A stretch of DNA of 64,000 nt from positions 1 through 64,000 of the forward strand of contig DXHL01000006.1 of assembly GCA_019113395.1 (NCBI GenBank), read 5' to 3'. This document shows positions 36,642 to 44,933 of the stretch, in pieces. Each line of letters opens with the position of its first letter. The stretch's first letter is position 1. Source of the stretch: Candidatus Rikenella faecigallinarum (lineage in GTDB: Bacteria > Bacteroidota > Bacteroidia > Bacteroidales > Rikenellaceae). The notes beneath the pieces were generated by a model. That model ran no database searches. It had not been told where the DNA came from and saw only the letters and a program-made list of their open reading frames with translations. The position numbers and the translations under genes are program-made.

Positions 36642-37032
36642 ATCGTGTCGTTTGTGGGTATTCGTCCTCAAACCTGTGCGATACAACAGGGTGAGACTGA
36701 GGCGGATAATCACGGGAGTAGGCCCTAAATAATTATAGCGTGTATCACACAGGATTTTCGGGTCACCCTCTGATTCCCCCATAACGAAAAAAGGTGTCTG
36801 CCCCACCATAAGGGGCAAGCACCTTTTTTTGATTTTGAAAGCTCGGAGACGGTAATACTCGACCGCTTTACCTACATATCAGCAGAACGTATTGTTACAG
36901 CCCCTCTATCCATCATGGAGTGCAACATCTCGACCGACTCCCTGAGCCTTTGTTTGAGGGAAAAGTGCGCACGACCATAATCAGTCGTCCGCCCCACGGG
37001 AAGGATAAAACCTCCTCGCCCCTGCTGGCAGA
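36642..37032. other. 391-base gap between MATE gene and rplI
   Basis: No gene is visible. A terminator at 36787-36830 divides it. The right part (36831-37032) would be a long 3' untranslated region of the rpsF-rpsR-rplI message, and holds a few short inverted repeats but no tRNA or promoter consensus. The left part must contain the MATE promoter, which I could not find. Confidence 0.5.
36787..36830 (-). terminator. Bidirectional-looking terminator after rplI
   Basis: Two stacked 6-bp stems (36791-36796 with 36820-36825; 36799-36804 with 36812-36817) around a 2+2 internal loop, flanked by A's on the left and seven T's on the right, so it can end transcription on both strands. The gene to be ended is rplI, 200 bases away on the minus strand. 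Confidence 0.8.
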
Positions 37033-37482
37033 CTACTCAGCCGCATCAGCCGTCACCGAGACAGCCACTTCGGCTTTGATGTCTTTGTAAATCTTCACAA
37101 CGGCCTTATATTCGCCGACAGCCTTAATGGCATCCACTTTCACGTTGCGTTTGTCTACCACAAAGCCTTTGGCTTCGATAGCCTCAGCCACTTGCGCCGC
37201 GGTCACCGAGCCGAAGATTTTACCGTCTTCAGCGGCTTTGGCAGCGATAGCGACAGCCACACCGTTCAGTTTATCGGCCACAGCCTGTGCATCGGCCACC
37301 ATTTTAGCCTCTTTGTGAGCCTGTTGTTTGATTTTTTCGGCCAGCACTTTCTTAGCCGAAGGCGTAGCAGCGGTAGCATAGCCTTGCGGAATCAGGTAGT
37401 TATTGGCGTACCCCGGACGGACATTTACAATCTGGTCTTTGTTGCCGAGGTTATCGACGTCTTGTTTCAGGATAATTTCCAT
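37033..37482 (-). CDS. rplI: 50S ribosomal protein L9
   Basis: Ribosomal protein of 149 residues: N-terminal 23S rRNA-binding domain (MEIILKQDVDNLGNKDQIVNVRPGYANNYLIPQG, with the conserved GYARNYL-like stretch), a long connecting helix and a C-terminal domain containing FGSVTAAQVAEAI. Standard length. Last gene of rpsF-rpsR-rplI, 28 bases after rpsR. Confidence 0.98.
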   Translation of the reverse strand: MEIILKQDVDNLGNKDQIVNVRPGYANNYLIPQGYATAATPSAKKVLAEKIKQQAHKEAKMVADAQAVADKLNGVAVAIAAKAAEDGKIFGSVTAAQVAEAIEAKGFVVDKRNVKVDAIKAVGEYKAVVKIYKDIKAEVAVSVTADAAE

Positions 37483-37510
37483 AGTTGAGTATATCTCCTC
37501 GGTTAAACAA

Positions 37511-37780
37511 TTATTTGAGCAGGTCGGTTACGAAGGGCAGGATAGCCAAGTGACGAGCCCGTTTGACGGCCGTAGCCACTTTTTTCTGGTACTTTTGCGA
37601 GGTACCGGTGAGGCGGCGGGGCAGGATTTTCCCTTGTTCGTTCAGGAATTTTTTGAGGAATTCGGCGTCTTTGTAATCGACGTATTTAATACCGGCTTTT
37701 TTGAAGCGGCAATATTTTTTCTTTTTGACCTCAACCGATACGGGGTTCAGGTAACGGATTTCAGATTGCGGTGCTGCCAT
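37511..37780 (-). CDS. rpsR: 30S ribosomal protein S18
   Basis: Ribosomal protein of 89 residues, binds S6 on the 30S platform. The motif [29 protein letters not shown] and [19 protein letters not shown]...[11 protein letters not shown] is unmistakable. It begins two bases after the rpsF stop, ensuring coupled synthesis of the S6:S18 pair. Confidence 0.98.
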   Translation of the reverse strand: MAAPQSEIRYLNPVSVEVKKKKYCRFKKAGIKYVDYKDAEFLKKFLNEQGKILPRRLTGTSQKYQKKVATAVKRARHLAILPFVTDLLK

Positions 37781-37782
37781 GA

Positions 37783-38127
37783 TTAGTCCTGTTTTTTAGC
37801 TGCGTTAAGGTTTCTGCGTTTTTCGGCGTACTCGGTGGCGTATTTGTCCTGTTTGAAGGTCAGGAAACGGATGACGCGTTCGTCGCGACGGTACTGCGTT
37901 TCGAGGGTTTCAATCAGGTTGCCTTCACCTTCGAATTCGATGAGGGTGTAGAATCCGGTTGTTTTTTTCTGAATCGGATAGGCGAGCTTACGCAGACCCC
38001 ACTCTTCGGTGTAGGTCACATGGCCGCCGTTTTCGGTGATAACACCCTGGAATTTGCTGACCAGTTCTTTCAGTTGGACATCCGAGAGAACGGGGGTCGC
38101 AATGAAAACGGTTTCGTAACGGTTCAT
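37783..38127 (-). CDS. rpsF: 30S ribosomal protein S6
   Basis: Ribosomal protein of 114 residues ([16 protein letters not shown]..., then [27 protein letters not shown]). First gene of the operon. The ATG at 38127 is the family start; an in-frame upstream start at 38187 adds unrelated residues and lies within the leader. The leader of about 70 nt could hold the S6:S18 autoregulatory site known from other bacteria, but I could not identify the consensus with confidence. Confidence 0.98.
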   Translation of the reverse strand: MNRYETVFIATPVLSDVQLKELVSKFQGVITENGGHVTYTEEWGLRKLAYPIQKKTTGFYTLIEFEGEGNLIETLETQYRRDERVIRFLTFKQDKYATEYAEKRRNLNAAKKQD

Positions 38128-38203
38128 AAAGTTGTCCGTAATTGATGAATAATTGGTTGGTTTTAGGTAGTTTACGGAATCCTCCACGGAGAATTTCGAG
38201 CCA

Positions 38204-38234
38204 CAAAGGTAAGCTTAATTCCCGGTTTTGCAAA
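38204..38234 (-). promoter_or_regulatory. Promoter of rpsF-rpsR-rplI
   Basis: On the minus strand, -33 box TTTG (38231-38234), spacer 19, -7 box TACCTTTG (38204-38211): a full consensus match, as expected for a ribosomal protein operon. Confidence 0.8.
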
Positions 38235-38373
38235 CATTTGGCACGATTTTCCCGGGATAATTCCGCGAGGCATGCCGGAGCGGATGCCGCAAAAAGCGCA
38301 TAATGATATTCAAAAAAGTCCGTTATGTAACACAAAGAGGCTAAATACGAAATATTTAGCCCTATTTATGGAT

Positions 38374-38381
38374 TATATTTG
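38374..38381 (+). promoter_or_regulatory. -7 box of the AraC-type regulator gene
   Basis: TATATTTG, 49 bases before the ATG at 38431, in an A+T-rich stretch. Confidence 0.5.
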
Positions 38382-38430
38382 CGTCCCTTGTGACGGAAAG
38401 TTATATTTTAAAATTATTCTTGTCCAATTT

Positions 38431-39303
38431 ATGTCGGAGTTACAAACAAAAAGAATTGAAAACATCAGCGGCCAGCCGCCCACCCTGTGGCAGTACGCGA
38501 CCCACACCCACCAGGGTGCCGAATGGGTCGAGCTCGGAGAAAACCTCATAGGCATCGTAGAGAGCGGCCGCAAACGTATCCGTTACGCACAAAGCGAATA
38601 CACCGTCGAAAGCGGCGAGTTGTTTTTGCTGGTGCCGGGCAAACACTATGTCGAGAACCTGCCGGCCTCGGACGGGCCCTACAAAGAGACCTGCCTGCGG
38701 TTCGACAACCGGCAGATGGCCGATGCCCTCTCGACACTGGTATCGCTCTACGGAATGGAGATACGCCACTCCCGAAGCGGACGGCCCGACCCGACGCTGG
38801 CTCATGTCCACGTCAAGGTATGGCCCGAGATGCAACTCTTTTTCGACTCGCTGGCACCCTATCTGGATACGGATTACCTGAACCAGCACAAGGAACTGTT
38901 GCGGTTGAAGCTGGCCGAGTTCGCCTACATGGTGATTACGCACAAGGAGTATGGGCTCCAGCACAAGCTCCTGCAGTGCATCGACCGCCTCAGCGACCCC
39001 TTCGAGAGCATCATCCGCAACTCGATATTCGAAAACCTCACCATCGAAGAGCTGGCCGTGCGCACGAACAAGAGCCTGACCTCGTTCAAGAACGATTTTC
39101 AGCGAGTGTTCGGCGAGACCCCTCACCGATGGATTATCAAACAGCGCCTCTTGCATGCCCGTTTGCTGGTGGTATCGACCAACAAGGCGATTTCGCAAAT
39201 CGGGTATGAATGCCGTTTCGACAACATCTCGCACTTCATCAAGCTTTTCAAGCGCGAGTTTGGCATGACCCCGCTGTCGATGCGGCAGGAGCAGCGGCAG
39301 TAG
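38431..39303 (+). CDS. AraC family transcriptional regulator
   Basis: DNA-binding regulator of 290 residues. The N-terminal half (about 10-160) is a cupin-like sensor with GVESGRKRIRYAQ-type strands and SGELFLLVPGKHYVENLPASDGPY; the C-terminal half (about 190-288) has two helix-turn-helix units: NLTIEELAVRTNKSLTSFKNDFQRVFGETPHRWI and AISQIGYECRFDNISHFIKLFKREFGMTP. The latter is the conserved AraC signature. The inducer and target genes are unknown; it is a single-gene unit closed by a strong terminator, facing away from the rpsF operon. Confidence 0.92.
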   Translation: MSELQTKRIENISGQPPTLWQYATHTHQGAEWVELGENLIGIVESGRKRIRYAQSEYTVESGELFLLVPGKHYVENLPASDGPYKETCLRFDNRQMADALSTLVSLYGMEIRHSRSGRPDPTLAHVHVKVWPEMQLFFDSLAPYLDTDYLNQHKELLRLKLAEFAYMVITHKEYGLQHKLLQCIDRLSDPFESIIRNSIFENLTIEELAVRTNKSLTSFKNDFQRVFGETPHRWIIKQRLLHARLLVVSTNKAISQIGYECRFDNISHFIKLFKREFGMTPLSMRQEQRQ

Positions 39304-39364
39304 GCACAGCGGCTCGTCAGCACAAGGGACCGTGGACGAGCTGCCGCCACCCGTTACCCTATGA

Positions 39365-39404
39365 TTCGGCCGACGGAATGAATTTCCGTCGGCCGAACTT
39401 TTTT
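39365..39404 (+). terminator. Terminator of the AraC-type gene
   Basis: A perfect 14-bp stem (39365-39378 with 39384-39397), loop TGAAT, then C and six T's. Confidence 0.93.
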
Positions 39405-39490
39405 CTCCCGGCCACCGCAAGGCCCGCCCCTGCCTGCCGTCACCCGGAGGCTTCACATCGTCTGCCGCGCGAAAAGCCGCCGAAAAAGAT

Positions 39491-39498
39491 TACCTTTG
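39491..39498 (+). promoter_or_regulatory. -7 box of rsgA
   Basis: A perfect TACCTTTG ending five bases before the rsgA ATG at 39504, so the mRNA would be leaderless or nearly so. Confidence 0.6.
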
Positions 39499-39503
39499 TC
39501 GTA

Positions 39504-40454
39504 ATGGCAACCACAATCGAAGGAATCGTTACGAAGAGTACCGGCAGCTGGTACACCGTGCTCGATGCGGCAAGCGGCGAGTCGGTGCGCTGCCGCATTC
39601 GGGGAGTGTTTCGGCTGCGGGGGTCGCGCACCACGAATCCCGTAGTCGTGGGCGACCGCGTGCGGGTGGAGTTGGGCGAGGAGGAGGGCGACAACGTCAT
39701 CACGGAAATATTCCCCCGGACGAACTATATTATACGCCGCGCCTCGAATCTCTCGAAGGAGAGCCACATTATCGCCGCCAACATCGACACGGCCTACCTG
39801 GTCGTGACGCTCGACAACCCGCCGACCAGTACCGAGTTTATCGACCGTTTTCTGGTAACGGCCGAGGCATATCATATTCCGACTGTCGTGCTGCTCAACA
39901 AGATGGACCTTTTTGTAGCACCGGCTTCTCGGGAGGTGATAGACCCCTTTTGTGCCACCTATCGGGACGCGGGATATGAGGTCATGGAAATCTCGGCCAC
40001 CACAGGAATGGGCATTGATGCGCTTCGAGAGCGGATGCGGAACCGCGTGTCCCTCTTTTCAGGCCATTCGGGAGTCGGGAAATCGACCCTGATAAACACC
40101 CTCGAACCGGGGCTGAACCTTCGGACGGGAGCCATCTCGGATTACCACCACAAGGGGAAACATACGACCACCTTCTCCGAGATGTTTCCGCTCAGCGGCG
40201 GCGGGCTGCTTATCGACACCCCGGGCATCAAGGGATTCGGGTTGGTGGAGATTGCCCCGGAGGAGTTGGCGCGCTACTTCCCCGACCTCTTCCGCTACGC
40301 TTCGCAGTGCCAGTACTACAACTGCACCCATACCCACGAGCCCAACTGCGCCGTGACGGAGGCCGTGGCACGGGGGGAGATTGCCGAGTCGCGCTATGTG
40401 AGTTACCTGAAAATGTTAGAGGATGACTACAAAAACGGGAAATACCGAAAATAA
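39504..40454 (+). CDS. rsgA: Ribosome small subunit-dependent GTPase A
   Basis: Circularly permuted GTPase that checks late 30S assembly, 316 residues. N-terminal OB-fold (about 1-85), then the G4 motif NKMD (132-135) before the G1 P-loop GHSGVGKST (187-195), which shows the permutation, DTPGIKGFG (G3), and a C-terminal zinc finger with CQYYNCTHTHEPNC. The ATG is set by the conserved N-terminus MATTIEGIVTKSTGSWY; the longer open frame crosses the terminator and promoter. Its 3' end overlaps the next gene by 32 bases. Confidence 0.96.
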   Translation: MATTIEGIVTKSTGSWYTVLDAASGESVRCRIRGVFRLRGSRTTNPVVVGDRVRVELGEEEGDNVITEIFPRTNYIIRRASNLSKESHIIAANIDTAYLVVTLDNPPTSTEFIDRFLVTAEAYHIPTVVLLNKMDLFVAPASREVIDPFCATYRDAGYEVMEISATTGMGIDALRERMRNRVSLFSGHSGVGKSTLINTLEPGLNLRTGAISDYHHKGKHTTTFSEMFPLSGGGLLIDTPGIKGFGLVEIAPEELARYFPDLFRYASQCQYYNCTHTHEPNCAVTEAVARGEIAESRYVSYLKMLEDDYKNGKYRK

Positions 40455-41259
40455 CTACTTCCGCGAGAACCATATTCCGACGAAGCAGCAGCTGCGCGAC
40501 CTGAACGCGTCGCTGCAGCCGGGCGACCGTCGGGCTACCCTCTCCCAGCCCCAGGCACCGATGGAGCCGTTGGAACAGGTACGGGCAAAAATTGCCTACC
40601 TGCGGGAGTTTGTGCTGCCCGAGCGGTACGCCTCGCTGGAGAACCGTCTGGCGTGGCGCACCCGCTATATGGTGATGTGCCTCGAGGACATCTACTACCC
40701 GCACAACGCCAGTGCCGTCATTCGCAGTTCGGAGGCTTTCGGGCTGCAGGAGATACACGCCGTGGAGCATACCGTGCGTTTCGCACCGAACAAACATATC
40801 GTGCGGGGCACTGACCAGTGGATAGAGTTGCGCAAGTGGCACGACACACCGTCGCTGGTGGCTCATCTGCGGGAGCGGGGCTATCGGATTGTGGTGACGG
40901 CACCGCCTCGCCCCGATGCACCCGAACAGAACAGCACCCCGTCCGACTTCGACTTGACGGCAGGCCCCTTCGCCCTCTTTATGGGGACCGAAAAGAGCGG
41001 CATTTCGCCCGAGTTGATGGCAGCGGCCGATACGGTCATCTCCATTCCGATGGTGGGATTTGCCGAGAGCCTTAACATCTCGGTCTCGGCGGCTATCGTG
41101 GCACAACGGCTGACCGAACGGCTGCGGGAGCCGCAGAGCGGGGTGCAGTGGCCGTTGGACGCCGAGGACCGCGACCGCCTGCTGTTGCGGTGGCTCTGCC
41201 ACTCGATACGCGACTGGCGGGGCATCCTGCGACGCGGCGGCTTTGAGGCGCAACCGTGA
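40423..41259 (+). CDS. TrmH/SpoU family RNA 2'-O-methyltransferase
   Basis: SPOUT-class enzyme of 278 residues that methylates ribose 2'-OH, most likely at G18 of tRNA. All three SPOUT motifs are present: YYPHNASAVIRSSEAFG (motif 1, with the catalytic Arg), LFMGTEKSGIS (motif 2) and VGFAESLNISVSAAI (motif 3, forming the AdoMet knot). N-terminal and C-terminal helical extensions (about 1-85 and 240-278) are as in TrmH. It overlaps rsgA, so it is probably cotranslated. A 23S rRNA substrate cannot be excluded. Confidence 0.87.
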   Translation: MTTKTGNTENNYFRENHIPTKQQLRDLNASLQPGDRRATLSQPQAPMEPLEQVRAKIAYLREFVLPERYASLENRLAWRTRYMVMCLEDIYYPHNASAVIRSSEAFGLQEIHAVEHTVRFAPNKHIVRGTDQWIELRKWHDTPSLVAHLRERGYRIVVTAPPRPDAPEQNSTPSDFDLTAGPFALFMGTEKSGISPELMAAADTVISIPMVGFAESLNISVSAAIVAQRLTERLREPQSGVQWPLDAEDRDRLLLRWLCHSIRDWRGILRRGGFEAQP

Positions 41260-41274
41260 GGCACAACAAAGCAA

Positions 41275-41282
41275 TATCTTAG
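41275..41282 (+). promoter_or_regulatory. Possible -7 box of the class III aminotransferase gene
   Basis: TATCTTAG differs by one base from TAnnTTTG; it lies 76 bases before the ATG and after the trmH-like stop. Confidence 0.3.
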
Positions 41283-41358
41283 CTTTTATAGTTTTCATAT
41301 CATCGGACTGCCCTTCCCGCCGGACGGCAACTCCCACACCATTTAGCAACAAGTGACC

Positions 41359-42567
41359 ATGGAAATTCTGCGAAAACAATTTCTGCAACACGTCGGACAG
41401 ACCTCCGATTCCCCGCTGATGATAGAGGTGGCGCGGGCCGAAGGCATCTACTTCTACGAGCCAGGTACGGCGGCCTGCCCCGAGGGAAAACGGTATGTCG
41501 ATTTAATTTCTGGGGTTTCGGTCAGCAACGTGGGACACGGCAACCCTGCCGTGGTCGAAGCGGTCTGCGCACAGGCGCGTGACTACATGCACATCATGGT
41601 CTACGGCGAGATGGTCGAACGGCCGCAGGTCAAATACGCCGCTGCCATCGCGTCGCTGCTGCCCGCACCGCTCGAGAGTGTCTACTTCGTCAATTCAGGA
41701 GCCGAAGCGGTCGAAGGGGCACTGAAGCTGGCCAAACGGTACACCCACCGCACCGAAATCGTCTCGTTCCTGAATGCCTACCACGGCTCGACCCACGGTT
41801 CGATGAGCGTCATGGGGGGCGAAACGTTTGTCGGAGCCTATCGTCCACTGCTGCCCGACACGCGCAAACTGCACTACAACTGTTTCGACGACCTCGCCCA
41901 AATCACCGAGCGCACGGCCTGCGTACTGGTCGAACCCGTTCAGGGCGAGAGCGGCGTGAGACCGCCGCTGCCCGGGTTTCTGGATGCGCTGCGCCAACGC
42001 TGCTCGGAGGTGGGGGCACTGCTGATTTTCGACGAAATTCAGACCGGCTTCGGCCGTAGCGGAGCGATGTTCGCCCTCGAACGTTACAGGGTTACTCCCG
42101 ACATCCTCTGTCTGGCCAAAGCGTTGGGAGGCGGGATGCCGCTCGGCGCATTTGTCTCCTCGAATGAAATCATGGCCGGGCTGCAGAGCGACCCGCCGCT
42201 GGGACACATTACGACGTTCGGTGGCCATCCCGTCTGCTGCGCTGCGGGTTTGGCAGCCCTGAACTACATTACGGAGCACAACCTGGCTGCCGAAGCGGAG
42301 CCCAAAGGGGCACTCTTCGAAGCATTACTCGGCGACCACCCCACGGTGGTCGAGATTCGCCGCAGCGGACTGCTGCTGGCTGTTGAGTTGGGTAGCTCGG
42401 AACGACTATTCCGTGCCATGGCACTGCTCAAAGAGGCAGGATACCTCTCGGACTGGTTCCTCTTCTGCGACACGGCTTTCCGCATCTCGCCGCCGCTGGT
42501 CATCACCGAGGAACAAATACGCACCTGCTGTGCCGATATTCGGCGTGAGGTGCTCGACAAACTCTAA
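41359..42567 (+). CDS. Class III (fold type I) PLP aminotransferase
   Basis: Aminotransferase of 402 residues. Recognised by YVDLISGVSVSNVGHGNPAVVEA, FVNSGAEAVEGALKLAK, the PLP Asp in LIFDEIQTGFGRSG and the Schiff-base lysine K254 in LAKALGGGMPLGAF. The family includes ArgD (acetylornithine), BioA, GabT, ornithine and lysine aminotransferases; the sequence does not let me choose, and no arginine, biotin or lysine genes are nearby. The ATG at 41359 is preferred to the GTG six bases earlier. Followed at 23 bases by a small membrane protein gene. Confidence 0.85.
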   Translation: MEILRKQFLQHVGQTSDSPLMIEVARAEGIYFYEPGTAACPEGKRYVDLISGVSVSNVGHGNPAVVEAVCAQARDYMHIMVYGEMVERPQVKYAAAIASLLPAPLESVYFVNSGAEAVEGALKLAKRYTHRTEIVSFLNAYHGSTHGSMSVMGGETFVGAYRPLLPDTRKLHYNCFDDLAQITERTACVLVEPVQGESGVRPPLPGFLDALRQRCSEVGALLIFDEIQTGFGRSGAMFALERYRVTPDILCLAKALGGGMPLGAFVSSNEIMAGLQSDPPLGHITTFGGHPVCCAAGLAALNYITEHNLAAEAEPKGALFEALLGDHPTVVEIRRSGLLLAVELGSSERLFRAMALLKEAGYLSDWFLFCDTAFRISPPLVITEEQIRTCCADIRREVLDKL

Positions 42568-42590
42568 ACCATCTTATCCATCATCCGACC

Positions 42591-43094
42591 ATGGAACCCC
42601 AAACCTTCACCACCTCGTTCGACCGCACCAAGATGTGGGTCACCTGTGGCGTCACGCTGCTGCTTGTGGGTATCGCAGTGCTGTTGTGGGCCCTATCCCT
42701 CCATGCAGGAGCCTTCGTTATCCTGCTATGCTGCCTGCTCTCCGTCGTCATTCTTTACGGGCTCCAACCCCGCCGCATCGAGGTCACCCCAGACAGCATC
42801 GTGCTGCACTGCCCGTTTCACACCAAACGAATTCCGCGCACTTCCACCACCCGAGCACGCCGCATGCGCGACGATGACCTGAAGGGGCTGTGGCGCAAGT
42901 TCGGCGCGTCAGGTATTTTAGGCGAATACGGCCTTTTCGCCTCGAAACGCTACCCGAAGATACACTGCTACGCCAAACGTCGGCAGACCGACTGGATTAT
43001 GATATACTCCTCACCTGAGCCTGCGTGTGAGGTGTGGGTGGTGACGCCGGATGACGGGGAGGCTTTTCTGGCTCTTTTCCCTGCGCAGAATTGA
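42591..43094 (+). CDS. Small membrane protein with PH-like domain
   Basis: A 167-residue protein not recognised with certainty. Two predicted membrane helices close together (about 16-36 and 40-56) are followed by a strand-rich soluble domain of 110 residues (RRIEVTPDSIVLHCPFHTKRIP...) that looks like the bacterial PH/DUF304-type fold: after the helix hairpin, the first strands set the pattern V-x-x-D-x-I-x-x. Probably cotranscribed with the aminotransferase. No enzymatic motif. Confidence 0.65.
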   Translation: MEPQTFTTSFDRTKMWVTCGVTLLLVGIAVLLWALSLHAGAFVILLCCLLSVVILYGLQPRRIEVTPDSIVLHCPFHTKRIPRTSTTRARRMRDDDLKGLWRKFGASGILGEYGLFASKRYPKIHCYAKRRQTDWIMIYSSPEPACEVWVVTPDDGEAFLALFPAQN

Positions 43095-43149
43095 GACGTT
43101 TTCACGGACGTGTGTTCGTCGTTCTCGCCTGACAGCGTGAGTTATAAAC

Positions 43150-43187
43150 ATTCGGGGGTGAACTTGTGGAAAAGTTCACCCCCGAAT
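43150..43187. terminator. Hairpin between the PH-like gene and panB
   Basis: A perfect 14-bp stem (43150-43163 with 43174-43187) with a 10-base loop. It lies between convergent genes; flanks TGTTTG on the right and AAACA on the left give a weak T tract in either direction, so it can serve both. Confidence 0.75.
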
Positions 43188-43211
43188 TGTTTGCAGATTG
43201 TGAATAACCTG

Positions 43212-44027
43212 TTAATACTGCTCGCTCTCGTTCGGGAAATCACCGCTCTTCACATCCTCCCGATACTGCTCTACGGCCGCCGTAATCTGCTCGTGCAGAT
43301 TGAGATAACGCCGCAGGAAACGGGGCGAGAAGCCGTTGTTAATGCCCAACATGTCATACGACACAAGCACCTGTCCATCGACCTGATTCCCGGCCCCAAT
43401 CCCGATAATCGGAATCTTCACGGCCGAGGCCACCCGCCCGGCCAGCGCCGCCGGTATCTTTTCGAGGACAATGCCGAAACAGCCCGTTTCGGCCAACAAC
43501 AGCGCATCGTTATAGAGTTTTTCTGCTTCGGCCTCCTCCTTCGCCCGGACGGCATAGGTTCCGTATTTGTTAATTGACTGCGGCGTGAGCCCCAAGTGTC
43601 CCATCACGGGAATCCCCGCACACAGAATGCGCTGCACAGATTCAATAACTTCGGCTCCTCCCTCCAGTTTCACCGCATCGGCCTCCGTCTCCTTCATAAT
43701 CCGAATGGCTGAATTCAACGCCTCCTTCGAATTGCCCTGGTAACTCCCAAAAGGCAAATCCACCACCACCAAAGCCCGTTCCACTGCCCGAGCCACCGCT
43801 TTCCCGTGGTAAATCATGTCATTGAGGGTCATCGGCACCGTCGTCTTGTACCCCGCAATCACATTGGCCGCCGAATCCCCCACCAAAATCACGTCAATCC
43901 CGGCAGCATCCATAATTCCCGCCATCGTATAGTCATAGGCGGTCAGCATCGATATTTTTTCGCCCCGCGCCTTCATTTCGCTCAGACGAAACGTGGTCAC
44001 GGCTCTTGTTTTTCCTTCTGTCGACAT
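43212..44027 (-). CDS. panB: 3-methyl-2-oxobutanoate hydroxymethyltransferase
   Basis: First step of pantothenate synthesis: transfers a hydroxymethyl group from methylenetetrahydrofolate to 2-oxoisovalerate, giving ketopantoate. The 271-residue product has the conserved [31 protein letters not shown] in outline (metal and substrate site), [10 protein letters not shown] and [10 protein letters not shown] with the catalytic Glu. Start at 44027 fits the family; the longer frame runs into the non-coding island. It draws on the same 2-oxoisovalerate as leuA. No panC or panD is nearby. Confidence 0.96.
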   Translation of the reverse strand: MSTEGKTRAVTTFRLSEMKARGEKISMLTAYDYTMAGIMDAAGIDVILVGDSAANVIAGYKTTVPMTLNDMIYHGKAVARAVERALVVVDLPFGSYQGNSKEALNSAIRIMKETEADAVKLEGGAEVIESVQRILCAGIPVMGHLGLTPQSINKYGTYAVRAKEEAEAEKLYNDALLLAETGCFGIVLEKIPAALAGRVASAVKIPIIGIGAGNQVDGQVLVSYDMLGINNGFSPRFLRRYLNLHEQITAAVEQYREDVKSGDFPNESEQY

Positions 44028-44053
44028 AATCAATCCAACTTCGTTCGTGGGGT

Positions 44054-44061
44054 CAAAAGTA
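44054..44061 (-). promoter_or_regulatory. -7 box of panB
   Basis: TACTTTTG on the minus strand, 26 bases before the panB ATG. Confidence 0.5.
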
Positions 44062-44138
44062 TAAAACTTTCCCATCAATCCCTCGCCCAAGGCGATAAGA
44101 TTTCGAGCGCCAAACAACACAGGCAACCAACGGGATAT

Positions 44139-44203
44139 GGGGTAGAGGCAGCTCGGCTGGAATGCCCAGCGGCACCTGTGGGCTGACGGTTTCTCACGAA
44201 ACC
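44139..44203. repeat. Intergenic repeat, copy A
   Basis: Its first 37 bases (44139/44140 to about 44176) match copy B at 34 of 37 positions; its last 36 (44168-44203) match copy C at 34 of 36. It ends in the small hairpin GGTTTC-TCAC-GAAACC. Confidence 0.8.
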
Positions 44204-44500
44204 ACATCGGCTCGACTCCTCATCTCAGCCCTTCTCGACCTTGCGCCCACCCCCCCGAGCGGCAGAGCCGCTGGGCGCAACGGTCGGCGGTTTTTACAAA
44301 ACCGCGCGGCGCGGAAACTCAGTGGCCCGGGTTGCCGAGGCAACCCGTCAGCCCGGGGGTGGCTGCGGGCACTCCGAATAAGAGAATGCTCGGTCTCAAA
44401 TGCGGAGGGCTGACGACGGCCTGCGCAATCAGAGCGTTTCGAATCCGGGCGGCTGCGCTCCGAAAACAGAGCACCGTCAGGTCGAAGCCGGCGGAGTTTA

Positions 44501-44537
44501 GGGTAGAGGCGGCTCGGTTGGAGTGCCCAGCGGCACC
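44501..44537. repeat. Intergenic repeat, copy B
   Basis: 37 bases, same orientation as copy A, three transitions as the only differences. Confidence 0.8.
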
Positions 44538-44599
44538 AGGCCTCCGCTGGGGATGGTTTCGGCCTGACACGAATGGCAAGCCATTCGCATTTTCTCAGA

Positions 44600-44660
44600 G
44601 ACGAGTCGGCAGGAGTGCCAGCGGCACCTGCGGGCTGACGGTTTCTCATGAAACCGTTGC
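44600..44660. repeat. Intergenic repeat, copy C
   Basis: The core 44620-44655 matches the second half of copy A at 34 of 36 positions and ends in the same hairpin (GGTTTC-TCAT-GAAACC), here with one more G-C pair. Confidence 0.8.
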
Positions 44661-44863
44661 GGCTCGGAGAATCATTCCCGCCTCTTTCGGCAGCACCGCC
44701 CCCGCTGGCTTCGGCCCTTCGGAATGTGTTCCGTACATACACTCAACTCAGCATCCATTCCCAAAAATCCAAGCAACCTCGCTGACGGCGTTCTTCAAAA
44801 GCCTGCCTACATTAAAAATTCAGACAAGTATCACCGGACAGAACCTATCGAAAGACTCTCCCA

Positions 44864-44905
44864 CAAAAAAAAACGTGTCGGGCTCCGTCACACGGAACCC
44901 GACAC
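44864..44905 (-). terminator. Terminator of mdh
   Basis: A 13-bp stem with one G-T pair (44875-44887 with 44893-44905), followed on the minus strand by C and ten T's. Lies 29 bases past the mdh stop. Confidence 0.92.
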
Positions 44906-44933
44906 ATGTATAAAAGCAATCTCAATCGAGCGA

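Larger units (their letters stand above)
38128..38430. other. Divergent promoter region between rpsF and the AraC-type regulator
   Basis: Holds the leader and promoter of the rpsF operon on the left and the promoter and leader of the regulator on the right. Becomes A+T-rich from 38310. No gene or RNA recognised. Confidence 0.6.
44028..44933. other. 0.9-kb non-coding island between panB and mdh
   Basis: Contains the panB promoter at its left end and the mdh terminator at its right. The middle 700 bases are G+C-rich, have open frames on both strands that look unlike proteins, and are built from diverged direct repeats (44139-44203, 44501-44537, 44600-44660) and several hairpins, for instance 44287-44305 and 44328-44347. 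I interpret it as a cluster of dispersed intergenic repeats, not as coding sequence. Confidence 0.6.

Noticed and set aside
36842-37032. tRNA or other structured RNA after rplI
   Set aside because: No acceptor-stem pairing or T-loop consensus (GGTTCRANYCC) was found.
44194-44742. 182-codon open frame on the minus strand in the panB-mdh gap
   Set aside because: Composition is rich in Arg, Ser and Pro without domain character, equally long frames exist on the other strand, and the frame runs through the direct repeats. Treated as a spurious by-product of repeat DNA.
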